A DNA stretch of 64,000 bases, taken from Agapanthus africanus (taxonomy: Eukaryota; Streptophyta; Magnoliopsida; Asparagales; Amaryllidaceae). Position numbers and translations under genes: made by a program. This document shows, piece after piece, positions 20,367 through 34,417 of this stretch (its first letter is position 1; each line of letters opens with the position of its first letter). The notes under the pieces were generated by a model, which was not told the DNA's origin, did no database searches, and worked only from the letters and a program-made list of their open reading frames with translations. Location: positions 513,293,772 through 513,357,771 of the forward strand of contig JASDDO010000001.1 in the NCBI GenBank assembly GCA_030015575.1, read 5' to 3'.

Positions 20367-23300
20367 TTATGCAGGGTAAAATGGCTCCTGTAAGAACAGG
20401 AGCTCCTCTGTTGGTTCGGTGCTAAGGTACGGTTTTAGTTGATGTCCGTTCACTTTGAAAAATGAATCGTCCTTTGGATTCTCCAAATCCACAGCGCCAT
20501 GCGGATACACATTCCGCACAAAATACGGCCCTTTCCAGCGAGATCTGAGCTTTCCTGGATGGAAGTGTAGTCGGGTGTTGTCGTAAAGCAGTACCTGCTG
20601 ACCAGGTACGAAGGTTTTGCGCAAAAGGTGTTTATCGTGAAACACCTTCGTTCGGTTCTTAATGACAACTGTGTTATCGTAAGCCTCATCCCTAAGCTCG
20701 CTTAATTCGTTCAACTGCAGCTTCCGATGGCTGCCCGCATCTTCGAGAGACAGATTCAGCTCCTTTATCGCCTAAAATGCGCGATGCTCTATTTCGACAT
20801 GGAGGTGGCAAGCCTTTCCATACATAAGCCGATAGGGAGACATGCCAAGGTCGGTCTTATAAGCGGTTCGAAGTGCCCAAAGGGCATCAGTGAGTTTCAG
20901 TGACCAATCCTTACGGTTCTTGGAAACTGTCTTCTCCAGTATCTGCTTGATTTGTCGATTTGAAACTTCGGCTTGACCACAGGTTTGGGGGTGGTAGGGC
21001 GTGAATAGCTTATGATTAATGGAATATTTCTGCATCAAGGCCTCGAAAGCCTTATTGCAGAAATGAGTTCCATTGTCACTAATGATCGCTCCGGGGTGCC
21101 CAAAACGGAAGAAAATGTTTTCTTTAAGAAACCTAACGACAACCTTGTTGTCGTTGGTCCGGCTGGGCACAGCCTCGACCCACTTAGAGACGTAATCAAC
21201 AGCGAGAAGGATGTACAAGTTCCCGAAAGAGCTGGGAAATGGCCCCATGAAATCTATCCCCCAAACATCGAAAATCTCCACAACCAAGATTGGTTGGAGC
21301 GGCATCTCGTTCCTCCGGGATATCCGGCCCATGTGTTGGCACCGGGAGCAAGTCTTGCAATAGTCATGAGCGTCTTTGAAGAGTTGTGGCCAGTAGAAAC
21401 CACATTGCAAGATCTTCTCAGTTGTCTTTCTAGGGCCAAAATGCCCGCCACATACTTGATCGTGGCAAAACGACAGCACACTCTTGAATTCATCGTCGGG
21501 GACACATCGACGAATAATCTGGTCGGGACAGTACTTGAACAGATAGGGTTCGTCCCAGTAAAAGTGTTTTAACTTGGGATAAGAAGCGAAGTCTGTCCTG
21601 ACTTGACCATTCAGTCGGTAGTAACCCTGTGGCCAAATAGTTCACAATATCTGCGAACCGGGTTCGCAAGATACTATCAAGAGCTGTTCATCCGGGAAAA
21701 TGTCATTGATCGGGATTGGAGGCGAAGGCGAAGAAGGGAGTCGTGAGAGATGGTCGGCAACTACATTTTCACATCCTCGTTTGTCCTTAATGACAAGGTC
21801 AAACTCTTGAAGCAAGAGGATCCAACGTATTAGCCGAGATTTTGCATCTTTCTTCGCAAAAAGATGGCGCAGAGCAGAATGGTCTGTGTAGACAATGACT
21901 AGAGAGCCGATGATGTAGGGCCTGAACTTTTCTAAAGCAAATACAACAGTCAAGAATTCCTCCTCAGTTGTTGTATAATTGAGTTAGGCGTCGTTCAGGG
22001 TTCGGCTAGCATAATAGATTACGTGCGGCATTTTGTTTATGTGTTGTCCAAGGACAACACCGATGGCAAAGTCGGCTGCATCGTACATAATCTCGAATGG
22101 GTGCGTCCAGTCAGGAGAAGAGAGAACGGGAGCAGAAGTGAGTGAGCGTTTTAATGACTCGAATGCATTCACACAGCTCGAGTTGAAGTCGAATGGTGTG
22201 TCCTTGGCCAGTAGAAGAGTCAAGGGCCTAGCAATCTTGCTAAAGTCCTTGATGAACCGTCTATAGAAACCGGCGTGGCCAAGGAAGGCTCGGATATCTC
22301 TGACGCATCGGGGAGGAGGGAGATTGGAAATGACCTCAATCTTTGCTTTATCTACCTCAATGCCTTTTTGCGAGATGATATGTCCTAAGACAATACCTTC
22401 GCGCACCATGAAGTGGCACTTTTCCCAGTTCAAAGTGAGGTTCTTGTCCTTACATCGGGTGAGGACAGCATCGAGATGCAGCAGACACTCGTCAAAGGAA
22501 TCGCCAAAGATGGAGAAATCATCCATGAAGATCTCCAAGAATTTTTCCACCATGTCTGAGAATATTCCCATCATACACCGCTGGAAAGTAGCGGGCGCAT
22601 TGCATAACCCAAAGGGCATGTGATGATATGAAAACGTGCCGAAAGGACAAGTGAAAGTGGTCTTGTCCTGGTCTTTTTCGGTGATAGGAATTTGATTATA
22701 GCCAGAGTAGCCATCAAGAAAGCAGTAGTACTCGTGTCCGGCCAATCGTTCCAGCATCTGGTCAATGAAAGGTAGCGGAAAGTGGTCTTTCCGCGTTGCG
22801 GCGTTGAGTTTTCTGTAATCGATGCACACTCGCCACCCAGTTTAGGTCCGAGTAGGGATTAACTCGTTCTCCTCATTAGCGATGACCGTTATACCTGATT
22901 TCTTGGGGACAATGTGAATGGGGCTAACCCACTGGCTATCAGAGATAGGGTAAATAATACCACTATCCAGACATTTTACGGTCTCCTTCTTCACAGCCTC
23001 CTTCATGACTGGGTTGAGATGTCTTTGTGGATCCCTGGCTGGTTTGGCATCATCCATCAGATGAATGTGATGTTCAACGATCAGGGGACTAATCCCCTTG
23101 ATGTCCGCTATGGACCAGCCAAAAGCTTGCCTATTGCTGTGCAAGACCGTAAGAAGGGCTTTCTCTTGCTCTGGAGCTAGAGAAGCCGAGATGATAAGCG
23201 GGAAGGTCTTGTTCTCACCCAAGTAAGCGTACTTAAGATGAGACGGCAAAGGCTTAAATTCGAGCGTTGGAGGTGAAATGATTGAAGGCAGGATTGGTGA

Positions 23301-24006
23301 AGAGGTCTCGAACTCAAAGAACTCCAGCAAAGGTTCAAAACGAGTGTAAGCGACCGAGTTGGATGGTTCAGGTAACTCATCCGGAAATTTGAAGGATTCA
23401 AACTCAGGCGGTGAGTGGCTAAAATCGTTCAAGAAAGTGAAACACTCGTAGTCATTGTCAGGCACAGAAACAGCAGCAGATTCGAAGAGGAACGCACTAG
23501 TGGCATCAAAGTTATCGTGATCGAACAGAAACTCCTCGAATTCACACTCTTCTGGGGTGATCTCCTGGATCGAGCAAACATCTAATATATGAGCATTAGG
23601 TTCGGTGGGCTGATTCCCCAACCTAAAAATGTTGAGTTCAATTGTCATATTACCGAAAGATAGGTTCATCAAACCATTGCGACAATTAATCACATCATTT
23701 GAGGTTGCAAGGAATTGGCGACCGAGTATCACCGGAATTTGATTCCGGGGGTTAGCTACAGGCTGTGTGTCTAATACAATAAAGTCAACAGGGAATATGA
23801 AGTCCCCAACCTTGATTAACACATCCTCTAGCTCACCCCTAGGGTGGGTGATCGATCGGTCGGCCATTTGGAGAGTGCAGTGTGTGGGTTTCAGCTCTCC
23901 TACACCTAATTGCTCATATACTGAGTATGGAAGCAGGTTAACACTGGCACCAAGATCTAATAGTGCGCCGTTGATGTTCTTATCCCCAATGGTAATACAA
24001 ATCGTA
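20367..24006 (-). pseudogene. G1 protease-RT-RNase H-integrase (Athila pol)
   Basis: Read from 24006 downward. The protease has DLGASVNLLPYSVYEQLG, the Athila active-site form. An acidic linker leads to RT with IDYRKLNAATRKDHFPLPF and FMDD (IFMDDFSIFG). RNase H contains [11 protein letters not shown]. Integrase has the HHCC module ([10 protein letters not shown] ... CKTCSRCQ) and an intact triad ([27 protein letters not shown]). Lesions seen: a TAG just before the RT core (about 22842), a TAA at the start of RNase H (about 21985), a one-base insertion near 21570, and a stop near 20773. The gag half continues in phase at 35987. RT copies element RNA to DNA; integrase inserts it. Confidence 0.9.
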
Positions 24007-24011
24007 GGACA

Positions 24012-25575
24012 TGATTGATAGAGTATGTGCGTGTTCAAGTTTTAGTTTAAAGACCGCAATCAAGACGGTTTCGCTTGTAGCTAGCCGGTTGAGTACGGGT
24101 CGTCCGCAGGGAGATGGGAGTCTTTTTCTATGTGCTTTAACGAGTTAAGTCCGGTTTTTCAGATTTTGTTGTGGTTATTTAAGTGTTAAGTTGATATTTA
24201 AAGAGAGCTTGTTAGGGTTAGGATTAGGTTAGTTTGAGTTAAGAGTCTCCACATCTTTCGTTGCCCCTCTTAATATCGGTGTTATGGTAATCGGCAACAA
24301 CGGGGATTAGCACGACTAGGAAGGACATTGCGAGTATAAGCTAGGCTTTCCAACGCATAAGTCTTCCTTTTGGTGCTTGTCCATCCGTTCTTGGCTCTTA
24401 GCCATAACCTCCGGTTAATTCAACCACAACCGGTCTCACTACGGAATCACCGCTATCATGTAGGATAGGGTGCCGTAAGGAGCGGATTGTGGTTCAATTA
24501 ACGGGAGTCGATTTAAGCTGTTGGGCAAGGAAAGAGTGAGAGAGATTTCCTTCTCTCAAACTTCCCTTATCCTACCCTAACAAGTATAAAACTACTCACA
24601 CTTCATGATACGGAAAAACAAAACAAAACAAAAGAGGAAGATAGAAAGAAGGAGATTAGAAGAATACGACTAGCTATTTGCGACCTCACCTTAGCGAGGA
24701 TCGAGCGTAAGCATCATTGTCGTAATAAGGATAAAGAAAAAGAGAGAAGAAAGAAACAACAAGAAAATAACAACAACTACTTAACGAATTAAAATTACAA
24801 CAATTATAAAAAAGGCAAGACAAGCATTATAATAAAATGATCTTCTTTATTCATCACACTTCACTCAAAAGCTCACTAGAAGTTTAATGGAGAAGAGGTG
24901 AGAAGAGGAAGAAGAAAAACACTAAACCTAGGCAAAAATGAAAATACAAGAATGGACCCTTTCCTTCACAAAGTTCTGGGCTATTTATAGGCCAAAAAAT
25001 GAAAACCTAGGGCAACCACCAGAACCCAAATACAAAGACCAAAATACCCCACAAAAGTTTCTGTCTGCGGCGCCAGTACGGCCATGGATCCGCGGCCTAG
25101 ACCCCCCTTTGGCCGCGGATCCGCGGCCATATGGATGAGTTAGGGTGTGGGCTTTTTGGTACTTTCCTGATCTTCTGTGCACTTCAGTATGGCATATGTG
25201 TTTTCTGAAAATACCTCCACATTTCTTTCAGAATTTTTGTTGAGGGAAAGGTGGACTTTTTGTCAAGATTTGGCATGATTGCCTCGAGCTCCGCGTAGAT
25301 CTCTTGGATCTTGTGCTACCATTGAGCCTTGTGCATTGATTTGACATTTTGTCTTCCTACTGGTATCTGGCAACATACGGATGAAGGGCGGAGACCGTGT
25401 TTTATCTGTGGTTGGCAGGAACTCGGATTTTTTCGTGTTTTCCATGAATTTCACCGTTTTAGAACCGAGAACCTGTATCCTGCAATTGACTAGCAAACAC
25501 GGCTCAAGAGTATCTACGGATATGCAATGTGATAAAAATTGGGTGGTATGAAAATGCAAAAATCTAATATGAACA
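24012..25575 (-). repeat. G2 3' LTR
   Basis: 1,564 bp. TATA box CTATAAATAG on the minus strand at 24981-24990; GC dyad at 25080-25097/25111-25128, with the first arm mutated (GGCCATGG in place of GGCCGCGG). The polypurine tract AAGTTTGGGGGTATT (minus strand) abuts it at 25576-25590. Confidence 0.94.
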
Positions 25576-27245
25576 AATACCCCCAAACTTATCATTTGCT
25601 CGTCCCGAGCAAAGCCCATTTATTCACAAAAAATTTCCTAACCTCACTTTCGCAGGGAACGCGATTGCACTGAGCATGTGCAACAAGCCGTTAAACCTCT
25701 AGATGTCCCTAGTAGGAGGAGTGCTGTCTCCTGAGGGTTTTCAGCGGATACTACCCACAAAATCCGGTCAAGTTGGTTTGTAAAATGACTAAGATTCAAA
25801 CCCTAAAGTTTTGTTTTAGAAAATAACAATTCTATAATCCTAAGTCTAGACTATCGAACCTTTATTTTTCACACCTCGCTTCTTATTTAACTACAGATTT
25901 TATATGTCTTTACGTGCAGTGCAAATAGTGTCGTTAAGTTCCAGAATGATCGATTAAAGTCATCATGTCGCACAATAAAGCCCAGATAACAATTTTAAAA
26001 GGATCACATAAGTTTTATAAAGAGTTAAGAATTTTTCAAGTTTCGTTTTCCAGTACGGTTTCAACTTCAGAATTTCTATCTTCCTTAACAGGAAACTAAG
26101 TCGTATTTTTCACTCCACCTTTTTCTTGTTTTCATTTCATACACACCTCTGTGAACGTGCAATAGTCTTTATCATTGAATAAAACCTTCATATCTCCGCT
26201 AAAATTTTTATAAAAGCCTGTCTTTTATCAAGATTATTCTCACACAAAGAACCGTTAGGAATTTTAACTCGGAGAGAACACTTGCTTGACTTTCTTTTAA
26301 AACTGGATTTTCTAGGCTTCTTAGCGAGCTTTGGGCCAATGCACCCAAACCAGTTGGTTTCAGGGCATTAGGTGTAGAAACACCCCAGCGGACTTAATTA
26401 CTCAAGTTACCTAGGTCCAAAAACAAAAGACAGTTTGGCGTGAAAATCAGATGATTTAATACGAACGGAGATATAACCGGCAGTTCAATTATTTTTTTTT
26501 TGGATAAAAGACGTGTTTAGTGGGTTAGGTGTGTAATCATTCCAATCAAGTTTCAGATGGGTTATTTTTCAGACTTAGCTCCAATAACATTCCTTCATAT
26601 TCGCTTTACTTCATAAACTATTCTTGACATTACTTATTTCAGAACAAACCTATTTGATCCTCAGAAAATCATTTATCTGTTTAAAAGTTTAACATGAAAG
26701 ACTTGTCATCTAATTCCCAAAATTCATGACACGTGTAGTGTGATGTAAAGACGTATATCAGCTATACTTAACTTCAAAGGAGAGTTATCTTTCAGGTTTT
26801 CAAAATCTAAACATAAGATTTAGTCATTCCTATTTTTTCAAACAAAAACCGTCGAATGTTGAATCAGAGTTCTTCCACAGGCTAACTTGACAAAAAAAAG
26901 TTTTTATATTTTTTAGAAAATTTTCAGATTTTTATGGATTTTATGGATTTAATATGCAGATGCAAAATATACATATGAATGCGAAGGTAAGAAATGCGTA
27001 CCGAGCGTACCCCCAAACTTAAACTGGACAGTGTCCTCACTGTCGTAGCATGAAGAGAGCAGTTGGAAGGTTCAAAATTGTCGGTTAGTGATACACAAAT
27101 TTTTATTTGTTTTTGTTTTTAAAGAAAAGAAAAAGAATATACACAAATATATACAAAATGGTTTGTACATACCCCCAAACTTATTTGGAACAGTGTCCAC
27201 TGTTCTTTGCTGGATAACCGAAGTTTGGAGGTAGGCAGAGGAAGA
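25576..27245 (-). other. G2 polypurine tract and 3' non-coding region
   Basis: The first 15 bases are the polypurine tract. The remaining ~1.65 kb has no convincing open frame and parallels 18697-20366 of G1 block by block. It includes two internal polypurine-like tracts with hairpins (27007-27044 and 27170-27205). No env-like gene is present. Confidence 0.75.
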
Positions 27246-30177
27246 TTAGGCAGGGTAAACCGGCTCCTGTAAGAACAGGAGCTCCTCTGTTGGTTCGGCG
27301 CTAAGGTACGGTTTGCATCGGTGTCCGTTTACTTTGAAAAGTGAACCGTCCTTTGGATTCTCCAAATCCACAGCGCCCTGCGGATACACATTCCGCACAA
27401 AATACGGCCCTTTCCAGCGAGATCTGAGCTTTCCAGGATGGAAGTGAAGTCGGGTGTCGTAAAGCAGTACCTGTTGACCAGGTACGAAGGTTTTGCGCAA
27501 AAGGTGTTTATCGTGAAACACCTTCGTTCGATTCTTAACGACAACTGCGTTATCGTAAGCCTCATCCCTAAGCTCGCATAGTTCGTTCAGCTGCAGCTTC
27601 CGATGGCTGCCCGCATCCTCAAGAGACAGATTCAGCTCCTTTATCGCCCAAAATGCGCGATGCTCGATTTCGACAGGTAGGTGGCAGGCTTTTCCGTACA
27701 CAAGCCGATAGGGAGACATGCCAAGGTCGGTCTTATAAGCGGTTCTAAATGCCCAAAGGGCATCAGTGAGTTTCAGCGACCAATCCTTACGGTTCTTGGA
27801 AACCGTCTTCTCCAGTATCTGCTTGATTTGCCGATTTGAAACTTCGGCCTGCCCGCAGGTTTGGGGGTGGTAGGGCGTAGAAAGCTTATGATTAATGGAG
27901 TATTTCCGCATCAAGGCCTCGAAGGTTTTGTTGCAGAAATGACTTCCATTGTCACTAATGATCGCTCGGGGGTGCCCAAACCGGGAGAAAATGTTTTCTT
28001 TAAGGAACCTAACGACAACCTTGTTGTCATTAGTCCGGCTGGGCACAGCCTCGACCCATTTAGAGACGTAATCAACAGCTAGAAGGATGTACAAGTTCCC
28101 AAGAGAGCTGGGAAACGGCCCCATGAAATCTATCCCCCAAACATCGAAAATCTCCACAACCAAGATCGGTTGGAGCGGCATCTCGTTCCTCCGGGATATC
28201 TGGCCCATGTGTTGGCACCGGGAGCAAGTCTTGCAATAGTCGTGAGCGTCTTTGAAAAGTTGTGGCCAGTAGAAACCACATTGCAAGATCTTCTCAGCTG
28301 TCTTTCTGGGCCCAAAATGCCCGCCACACGCTTGATCGTGGCAAAATGACAGCACACTCTTGAATTCCTCATCAGGGACACACCGACGAATAATCTGGTC
28401 GGGACAGTACTTGAACAAGTAGGGTTCGTCCCAGTAAAAGTGTTTTACTTGGGATAAGAAGCGAAGTCTGTCCTGACCTGACCATTCGGCCGGTAGTAAT
28501 CCCGTGGCCAAATAGTTCACAATATCTGCGAACCAGGGTTCGCACGATACTGTCAAGAGCTGTTCATTCGGGAAAACGTCGTTGATCGGAATTGGAAGCG
28601 AAGGCGAAGAAGGAAGTTGTGAGAGATGGTCGGCAACTACGTTTTCACATCCTCGTTTGTCCTTAATGACAAGGTCAAACTCTTGAAGCAAGAGGATCCA
28701 ACGTATTAACCGAGACTTTGCATCTTTCTTCGCAAAAAGATGGCGCAGAGCTGAATGGTCTGTGTAGACAATGACTGGAGAGCCGATGAGGTAGGGCCTG
28801 AACTTTTCTAGAGCAAATACAACAGCTAAGAATTCCTTCTCAGTTGTTGTATAGTTGAGTTGGGCGTCGTTCAGGGTTCAGCTCGCGTAATAGATTACGT
28901 GCGGCATCTTGTTGATGTGTTGTCCAAGGACAGCACCAATGGCAAAGTCGGATGCATCACACATAATCTCGAATGGGTGCGTCCAGTCAGGTGAAGAAAG
29001 AATGGGAGCAGAAGTGAGGGAGCGTTTCAGTGACTCGAATGCATTCACACAGCTCGAGTTGAAGTCTAAAGGCGTATCCTTGGCCAGCAAAAGAGTCAAG
29101 GGCCTAGCAATCTTGCTAAAGTCCTTGATAAACCGTCTATAGAAACCGGCATGGCCAAGGAAGGCTCGGATATCTCTGACGCATCGGGGAGGAGGCAGAT
29201 TGGAAATGACCTCAATCTTTGCTTTGTCAACCTCTATGCCATTTTGCGAGATGATATGTCCTAAGACAATACCTTCGCGCACCATGAAGTGGCATTTCTC
29301 CCAGTTCAAAGTGAGATTCTTGTCCTTACATTGAGTAAGGACAGCGTCAAGATGCAGCAAACACTCGTTGAAGGAGTCGCCGAAGATGGAGAAGTCATCC
29401 ATGAAAATCTCCAGAAATTTTTCCACCATGTCCGAGAAAATTCCCATCATACACCGCTGGAAGGTAGCGGGCGCATTGCATAACCTAAAGGGCATGCGTC
29501 GATATGCAAACGTGCCGAAAGGACAAGTGAAAGTGGTCTTGTCCTGGTCCTTTTCGGCGATGGGAATTTGATTATAGCCGGAGTAGCCATCAAGAAAGCA
29601 GTAGTACTCGTGTCCGGCCAATCGTTCAAGCATCTGGTCAATGAAGGGTAGCGGAAAGTGGTCTTTCCGTGTTGCGGCGTTGAGTTTTCTGTAATCAATG
29701 CAAACTCGCCACCCAGTTTGGGTGCGAGTAGGGATTAACTCGTTCGTCTCGTTGGTTATGACCATGATGCCCGACTTCTTGGGGACAACGTGAATGGGGC
29801 TAACCCACTGGCTATTAGAGATAGGGTAAATGATACCACTATCTAGACATTTGACGATCTCCTTCTTCACAGCCTCCTTCATGACTGGATTAGGACGTCT
29901 TTGTGGATCCCGGGCTGGTTTGGCATCATCCATCAGATGAATGTGATGCTCAACGATGAGGGGACTAATCCCCTTGATGTCCGCCATGGACCAGCCAAAA
30001 TCTTGCCTGTTGCTGTGCAAGACCGCGAGAAGGGCTTTCTCTTGCTCGGGAGCTAGAGAAGCCGAGATGATGACAGGGAGGGTCTCGTTCTCACCTAAGT
30101 AAGCGTACTTAAGGTGAGACGGCAAAGGCTTGAGTTTGAGCGTTGGAGGTGAAACGATAGAAGGCAAGATTGGTGCA
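27246..30177 (-). pseudogene. G2 RT-RNase H-integrase (Athila pol), one internal stop
   Basis: Read from 30177 downward. RT begins after the LKYAYLGEN linker. It has WRVCIDYRKLNAATRKDHF, FLDGYSGYNQI, and the catalytic FMDD in IFMDDFSIFG; RNase H follows. A single TGA at 28876-28878 replaces an Arg codon (G1 has CGA at the same place), a CpG-type change. The frame continues through [11 protein letters not shown] into integrase: HHCC module [10 protein letters not shown]...CKTCSRCQ, triad [18 protein letters not shown] and GQAEVSNRQ, all intact, ending at 27246. The join to gag-protease needs a one-base shift near 30178. Otherwise this is the best preserved pol in the window. Confidence 0.92.
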
Positions 30178-33124
30178 AAGGTTCGAACTCAAAGGACTCC
30201 AGCAAAGGTTCAAAGCGAGTGTAGGAAACCGAGTTGGATGGTTCAGGTAACTCATCCGGAAAGTCGAATGATTCAAACTCGGGTTGTGCGCAGCTAAGAT
30301 CGTTCGAAAACGTGAAACACTCGTAGTCGTTATCGGGCGCAGAAACAGCAGCAGGTTCGAAGAGAAACGCACTAGTGGCGTCAAGATTGTCGTGTTCAAA
30401 CAGCAACTCCTCGAATTCACACTCTTCCGGGGTGATCTCCTGGATCGAGCAGACGTCCAGTATATGAGCATTAGGTTCGGCGGGCTGATTCCCCAACCTA
30501 AAAATGTTGAGTTCAATCGTCATATTTCCAAAAGAGAGGTTCATCGAACCATTGCGACAATTGATCACAGCGTTTGAGGTTGCGAGAAATGGGCGACCGA
30601 GTATCACCGGAATTTGATTCCGGGGGTTAGCTACAGGCTGTGTATCTAATACAATGAAGTCAACGGGGAATATGAAGTCCCCGACTCTTATCAACACATC
30701 CTCTAGCTCACCCCTAGGATGGATGATCGATCGGTCGGCCATTTGGAGAGTGCAGTGCGTGGGTTTCAGCTCTCCGACGCCTAATTGCTCGTATACTGAA
30801 TACGGAAGCAAGTTAACACTGGCACCAAGATCTAATAGTGCACGGTTGATGTTCTTATCCCTAATGGTAATTGAAATCGTAGGACATCCAGGGTCCTTCC
30901 GTTTTTGTGGTAAAGATTGGGTAAGGGCATCACTCACAGCACTAGCCAAGAAAACTTTCTTGGGTACCTGAGACTTCCTCTTTTTCGTGCACAAGTCCTT
31001 TAAGATTTTCGTGTAAGACGGGACTTGTTGGACATCATCTAAAAGAGGAATGTTAATGTTAACTTGCTTAAATAACTCCAGAATCTTCTCCATTTGAGGA
31101 TTTTGTTTATTAGATCTCAACCGGTTTGGAAATGGAACATTTTGAAAATTGGTTGAGTCTAATGCTGGAGGAGGAGATTGTGGAATTGGAACGGATCCCA
31201 GAATAGGTGTTTTCGTGGAGTGAGAAGTGGGTCCGTTCAGAGAAGAAGAGGAAGGAGAGCCTTGTGAAGAACGGAGAATAGGCTCAGAAGACGAAGAAGA
31301 AGAAGGAGAAGAAGAAGAAGAAGCAGCGGACGGGGTGTCATCGTTGATCCGTGTGCCAATGTTGTTTTGCAGCATCCTCCCCGATCTCAGTGTAGTCACG
31401 GCACTCACATTATGGTTTTGTTGTTCAAGAGCAACATGTGCATTATGTGGGTGACCGGGATTTGTAAGTGGCTGGGACGGGAGCTTCCCCTTCTCTCGCT
31501 CGCTTAAGGCCGCGTTCAGCTGTGCAATCTGGGCCTCGATAGTCTTGATGCTTTGCCCGTGTGCGGCAGTGTGTTGCACTAGAGATTGAATGGAAGACTG
31601 GATGTTGGCGGTGGATTGAGTCGATTGTTTAACAAAAGCCTCCAGACTTCGTTCGAGCGAGGAAACCTTATCGTTGTTTGACGGAACAAAGTTGTTTGGT
31701 AGAAAAGAATTGTTGGGTGAAAAGTTGTTCGTCTGATTTTGGAAAGGTTGGGGTTGGAAGGGCTGCTGGTACTGAGTTTGTTGTTGCGCTTGTTGTTGCG
31801 GTGGAGGGGCCCTTTGGAAATTGTTGCCCTGGAATTGATTCTGATTCTGATTCCAGGCGAAATTGGGGTGGTTCCTCCAACCGGGATTGTAGGTGGAAGA
31901 GTATGGATCATTTCTCGGTCTTTGCTGAAAGGCAGCATTAACCTGATCCTGTCCTTGCGAGGGTGGATTGTAAGGACACTCTTCGGTCAAGTGGGAAGGA
32001 TCGGAACAACAAGCACAGATGGTACGAAGGGGGAGAACAGGGGCAGGGGCAGGAGCCGAAAATTTGCTCTCTACCGCTTCAAGCTTTCGTGTTATTGCAG
32101 CCATTTCAGCTTTCATCGCAATAGAGACATCGAGTTGGTGGATTCCTACCCTAGACTGACCGGTAGAAGTGGAGGTAGAAGAAGAAGAAGTCGGTCTGGT
32201 GCTCTCCCACTGTAGCGTTTGCTCCGCAAGATCGTCAAAGAACTGCCACGCTTCCTCGTCAGATTTTGATAGGAAGTGGCCCTGAGAGATGGTTTCCAGC
32301 AACTGCTTCGTTGCTGGGTTCAGTCCTTCGTATAAGGTTTGGCAAAGTTGCCATTTCTCTATACCGTGGTGAGGACACTGAACAAGAAGGTCTTTGTGCC
32401 GGTCAAAGCACTTCCAGAAGGGTTCAGAAGGAAGCTGGGAGAATTGGTTGATTTCATTTCGAATTCTTGCGGTCTTATGATTTGGATAGAATTTTTTTAG
32501 AAACGCTTTAACAAACTCGTCCCAGCTGGTGATTGAGTGGGAAGCGGTGCTATACAGCCATTTTTCAGCAAGATCGCATAAAGTGAACGGAATGACCCGT
32601 AGACGTATAGCATCGTCCGACAGCTGGGTGGTTTTCATCATGGCACAGACATTTTGAAATTTATTGATGAAGATATAGGCATCTTCAGATTCAAGCCCAT
32701 GAAAACGTGGAAGCATGTTGATGAAATGGGGCTTAATTTCAAAGTTGTCCCCATTGGCCGGAAGAAGAGAAAGGCAGGTGGGAAGTGCAGAACGGGTGGG
32801 GTAGAAACGATCCTGGAGCGCAATTCGCTGTGGCGCTACAACAGGCGGAGGTGGTGGGATATTGGTCTCCGTAGGAGGTGGAGCCAATCCAGCGGTGGTC
32901 AAAGAGATGTTCGGATTAAATCCCGACATCGCGGAAGAAGAGGTTGGTGAAGGTGAAGGTGAAGATGTATGAACAGAATTCCGGTCAACGTCGGAGTTGG
33001 CCGGCAAAGGAAGGGGTGAAAGAGGAGTGGACGGAGTATCGACTTCGGAGTCAATGGCGTAGTCGGTAGCGACTAACGTAACGCGGACTAGACGGGCGCT
33101 ATTGTCCCGAGTCCAAGCGGACAT
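30178..33124 (-). pseudogene. G2 gag and protease (Athila)
   Basis: Starts at the ATG at 33124, the first after the leader, matching G1's start at 38251. Residues about 130-270 form the retrotransposon gag core (LPRFHGLESEDAYIFINKF, SWDEFVKAFLKKFYPNH). A zinc knuckle CACCSDPSHLTEEC lies at 31978-32019 (residue ~369), followed by a Gln/Asn-rich segment and a Ser/Pro-rich segment. The protease active site DLGAS is at about residue 763 (30822-30836), within ALLDLGASVNLLPYSVYEQL. The frame runs open until a one-base deletion near 30178 relative to G1, after which it drifts out of phase. Gag builds the particle; protease matures it. Confidence 0.92.
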
Positions 33125-34417
33125 ACACTAAACGAGTTTAGTATAGTCAAAGCGGAGAAGGTGAGGGTAAGAAAACGTCAATGGAGAAAGGCGATGGGTG
33201 GTGGGTGAAAAATGGATTTGGCCACAAAGGGCAAGTTTTTATAAAAGTTTTTGATTTTTTTCTTTTTTTTTGTTTTTGTTTTTAGAAAGAGATTTACAGA
33301 AATATGTACGGATATACGGCTTAAGCAATCACAAACAAGATATGCACAATCACACCTAGATCTAGGGTAACCTAGGTCTACTAGACCTGCTCCTGAACTT
33401 GATTGTCGAAGTTAAACAGTGTCGAGAAACGGGCTTAAAAATACACTGATCACGAGGTCAGGTAAGTGCAGAGATAAGGGGAGGTTGTCCAACGCTTTCG
33501 TGAAGTTCCTTAATTAAATCACCCTTTCTCTTTCGGCGGTTGCACCTTTAACATTTTCCTAGACACCCCGTAAACAATATACGGTTAAGCGAGGTTCTAA
33601 ACACGGTTTATCTTCTCCTAATGAGCGCGAAGTCCTTAGGGCTGAAGTCTAGTATTTTTTAATTTACAATGGACAATGCATATGCTTTAGTGATTTTTGG
33701 GGTCCTGGGAAGGGTGATGAAATCCCCACCCAATCTGGATTGGTTTCAAGCCCCTTAAGTCCGTATTAAAGAAATGCAAAGCAGTAACAAATCGACTGCA
33801 AACAATTTTTATTTTGCGGCGCAAAGAATCCTGTACAAGAACAGTTTATTGGAAGGGGGAGAAGAATTTGCGCAAAGAAGGCTGCAGAAAACACAATTTA
33901 TTGGAGTCCAGAGGAGTGGAGAGGAGCAGAGAGACTTACAGAGAGAATTTGGAAGCCTGAGGCCACCAAGTGGCCGCGGATCCACGGCCTACGCCAGGAT
34001 ATGTCGCGGTTCCGCGGCAAGGTAAAGGAGTTGGGGCTCCGTTTTTCTGTTGTGACCTCCTGTTGGTGTCCTCTGCTTGTATGGATGTACTGAATTTTTG
34101 TTTACTCACTGCAACTGCTCCAGATTTTTTTTAGTAGACCGGATGCTTCGTTTTGTCCGTTCGCGGTGTAGCCGCGAAATGTGGGTCTATCTTCCCACGT
34201 CTTTGGCACTGTACTTGAACTCCGTATTATCCGACGTCTTTGGCGTCGATCTTGAGCTTCGTATTTTCCTGCACACTTGCACAAAAGCTAATCAAAAAAC
34301 AACAAGATGGTTTTTTACAATGTATATTTTTTTCGTTTTTCTTTTTTTTTATACTTACAAATTAACCCGAAATTACACAAAGAAACAAACTACCGTCTCC
34401 CCGGCAACGGCGCCATT
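33125..34417 (-). other. G2 5' leader and primer binding site
   Basis: The primer site TGGCGCCGTTGCCGGGG (minus strand, 34399-34415) is complementary to plant tRNA-Asp, two bases from the LTR. The ~1.3-kb leader has no conserved frame. In transcription order it holds a GC dyad (34018 to 33972; second arm tetranucleotide core CCGC/GCGG kept) and the module shared with copia leaders (33569 to 33479: GGTGTCTAG, TTTAATTAAGGAAC, CGAAAGCGTTGG, CAACCTC). Gag starts about 355 bases after the module. Confidence 0.85.

Noticed and set aside
21012..21572. A 186-codon plus-strand open frame
   Set aside because: It is the antisense shadow of the G1 integrase coding strand.
31739..32215. Long plus-strand open frames opposite G2 gag
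   Set aside because: They mirror the Gln/Asn- and Ser-rich gag region; no independent motif.
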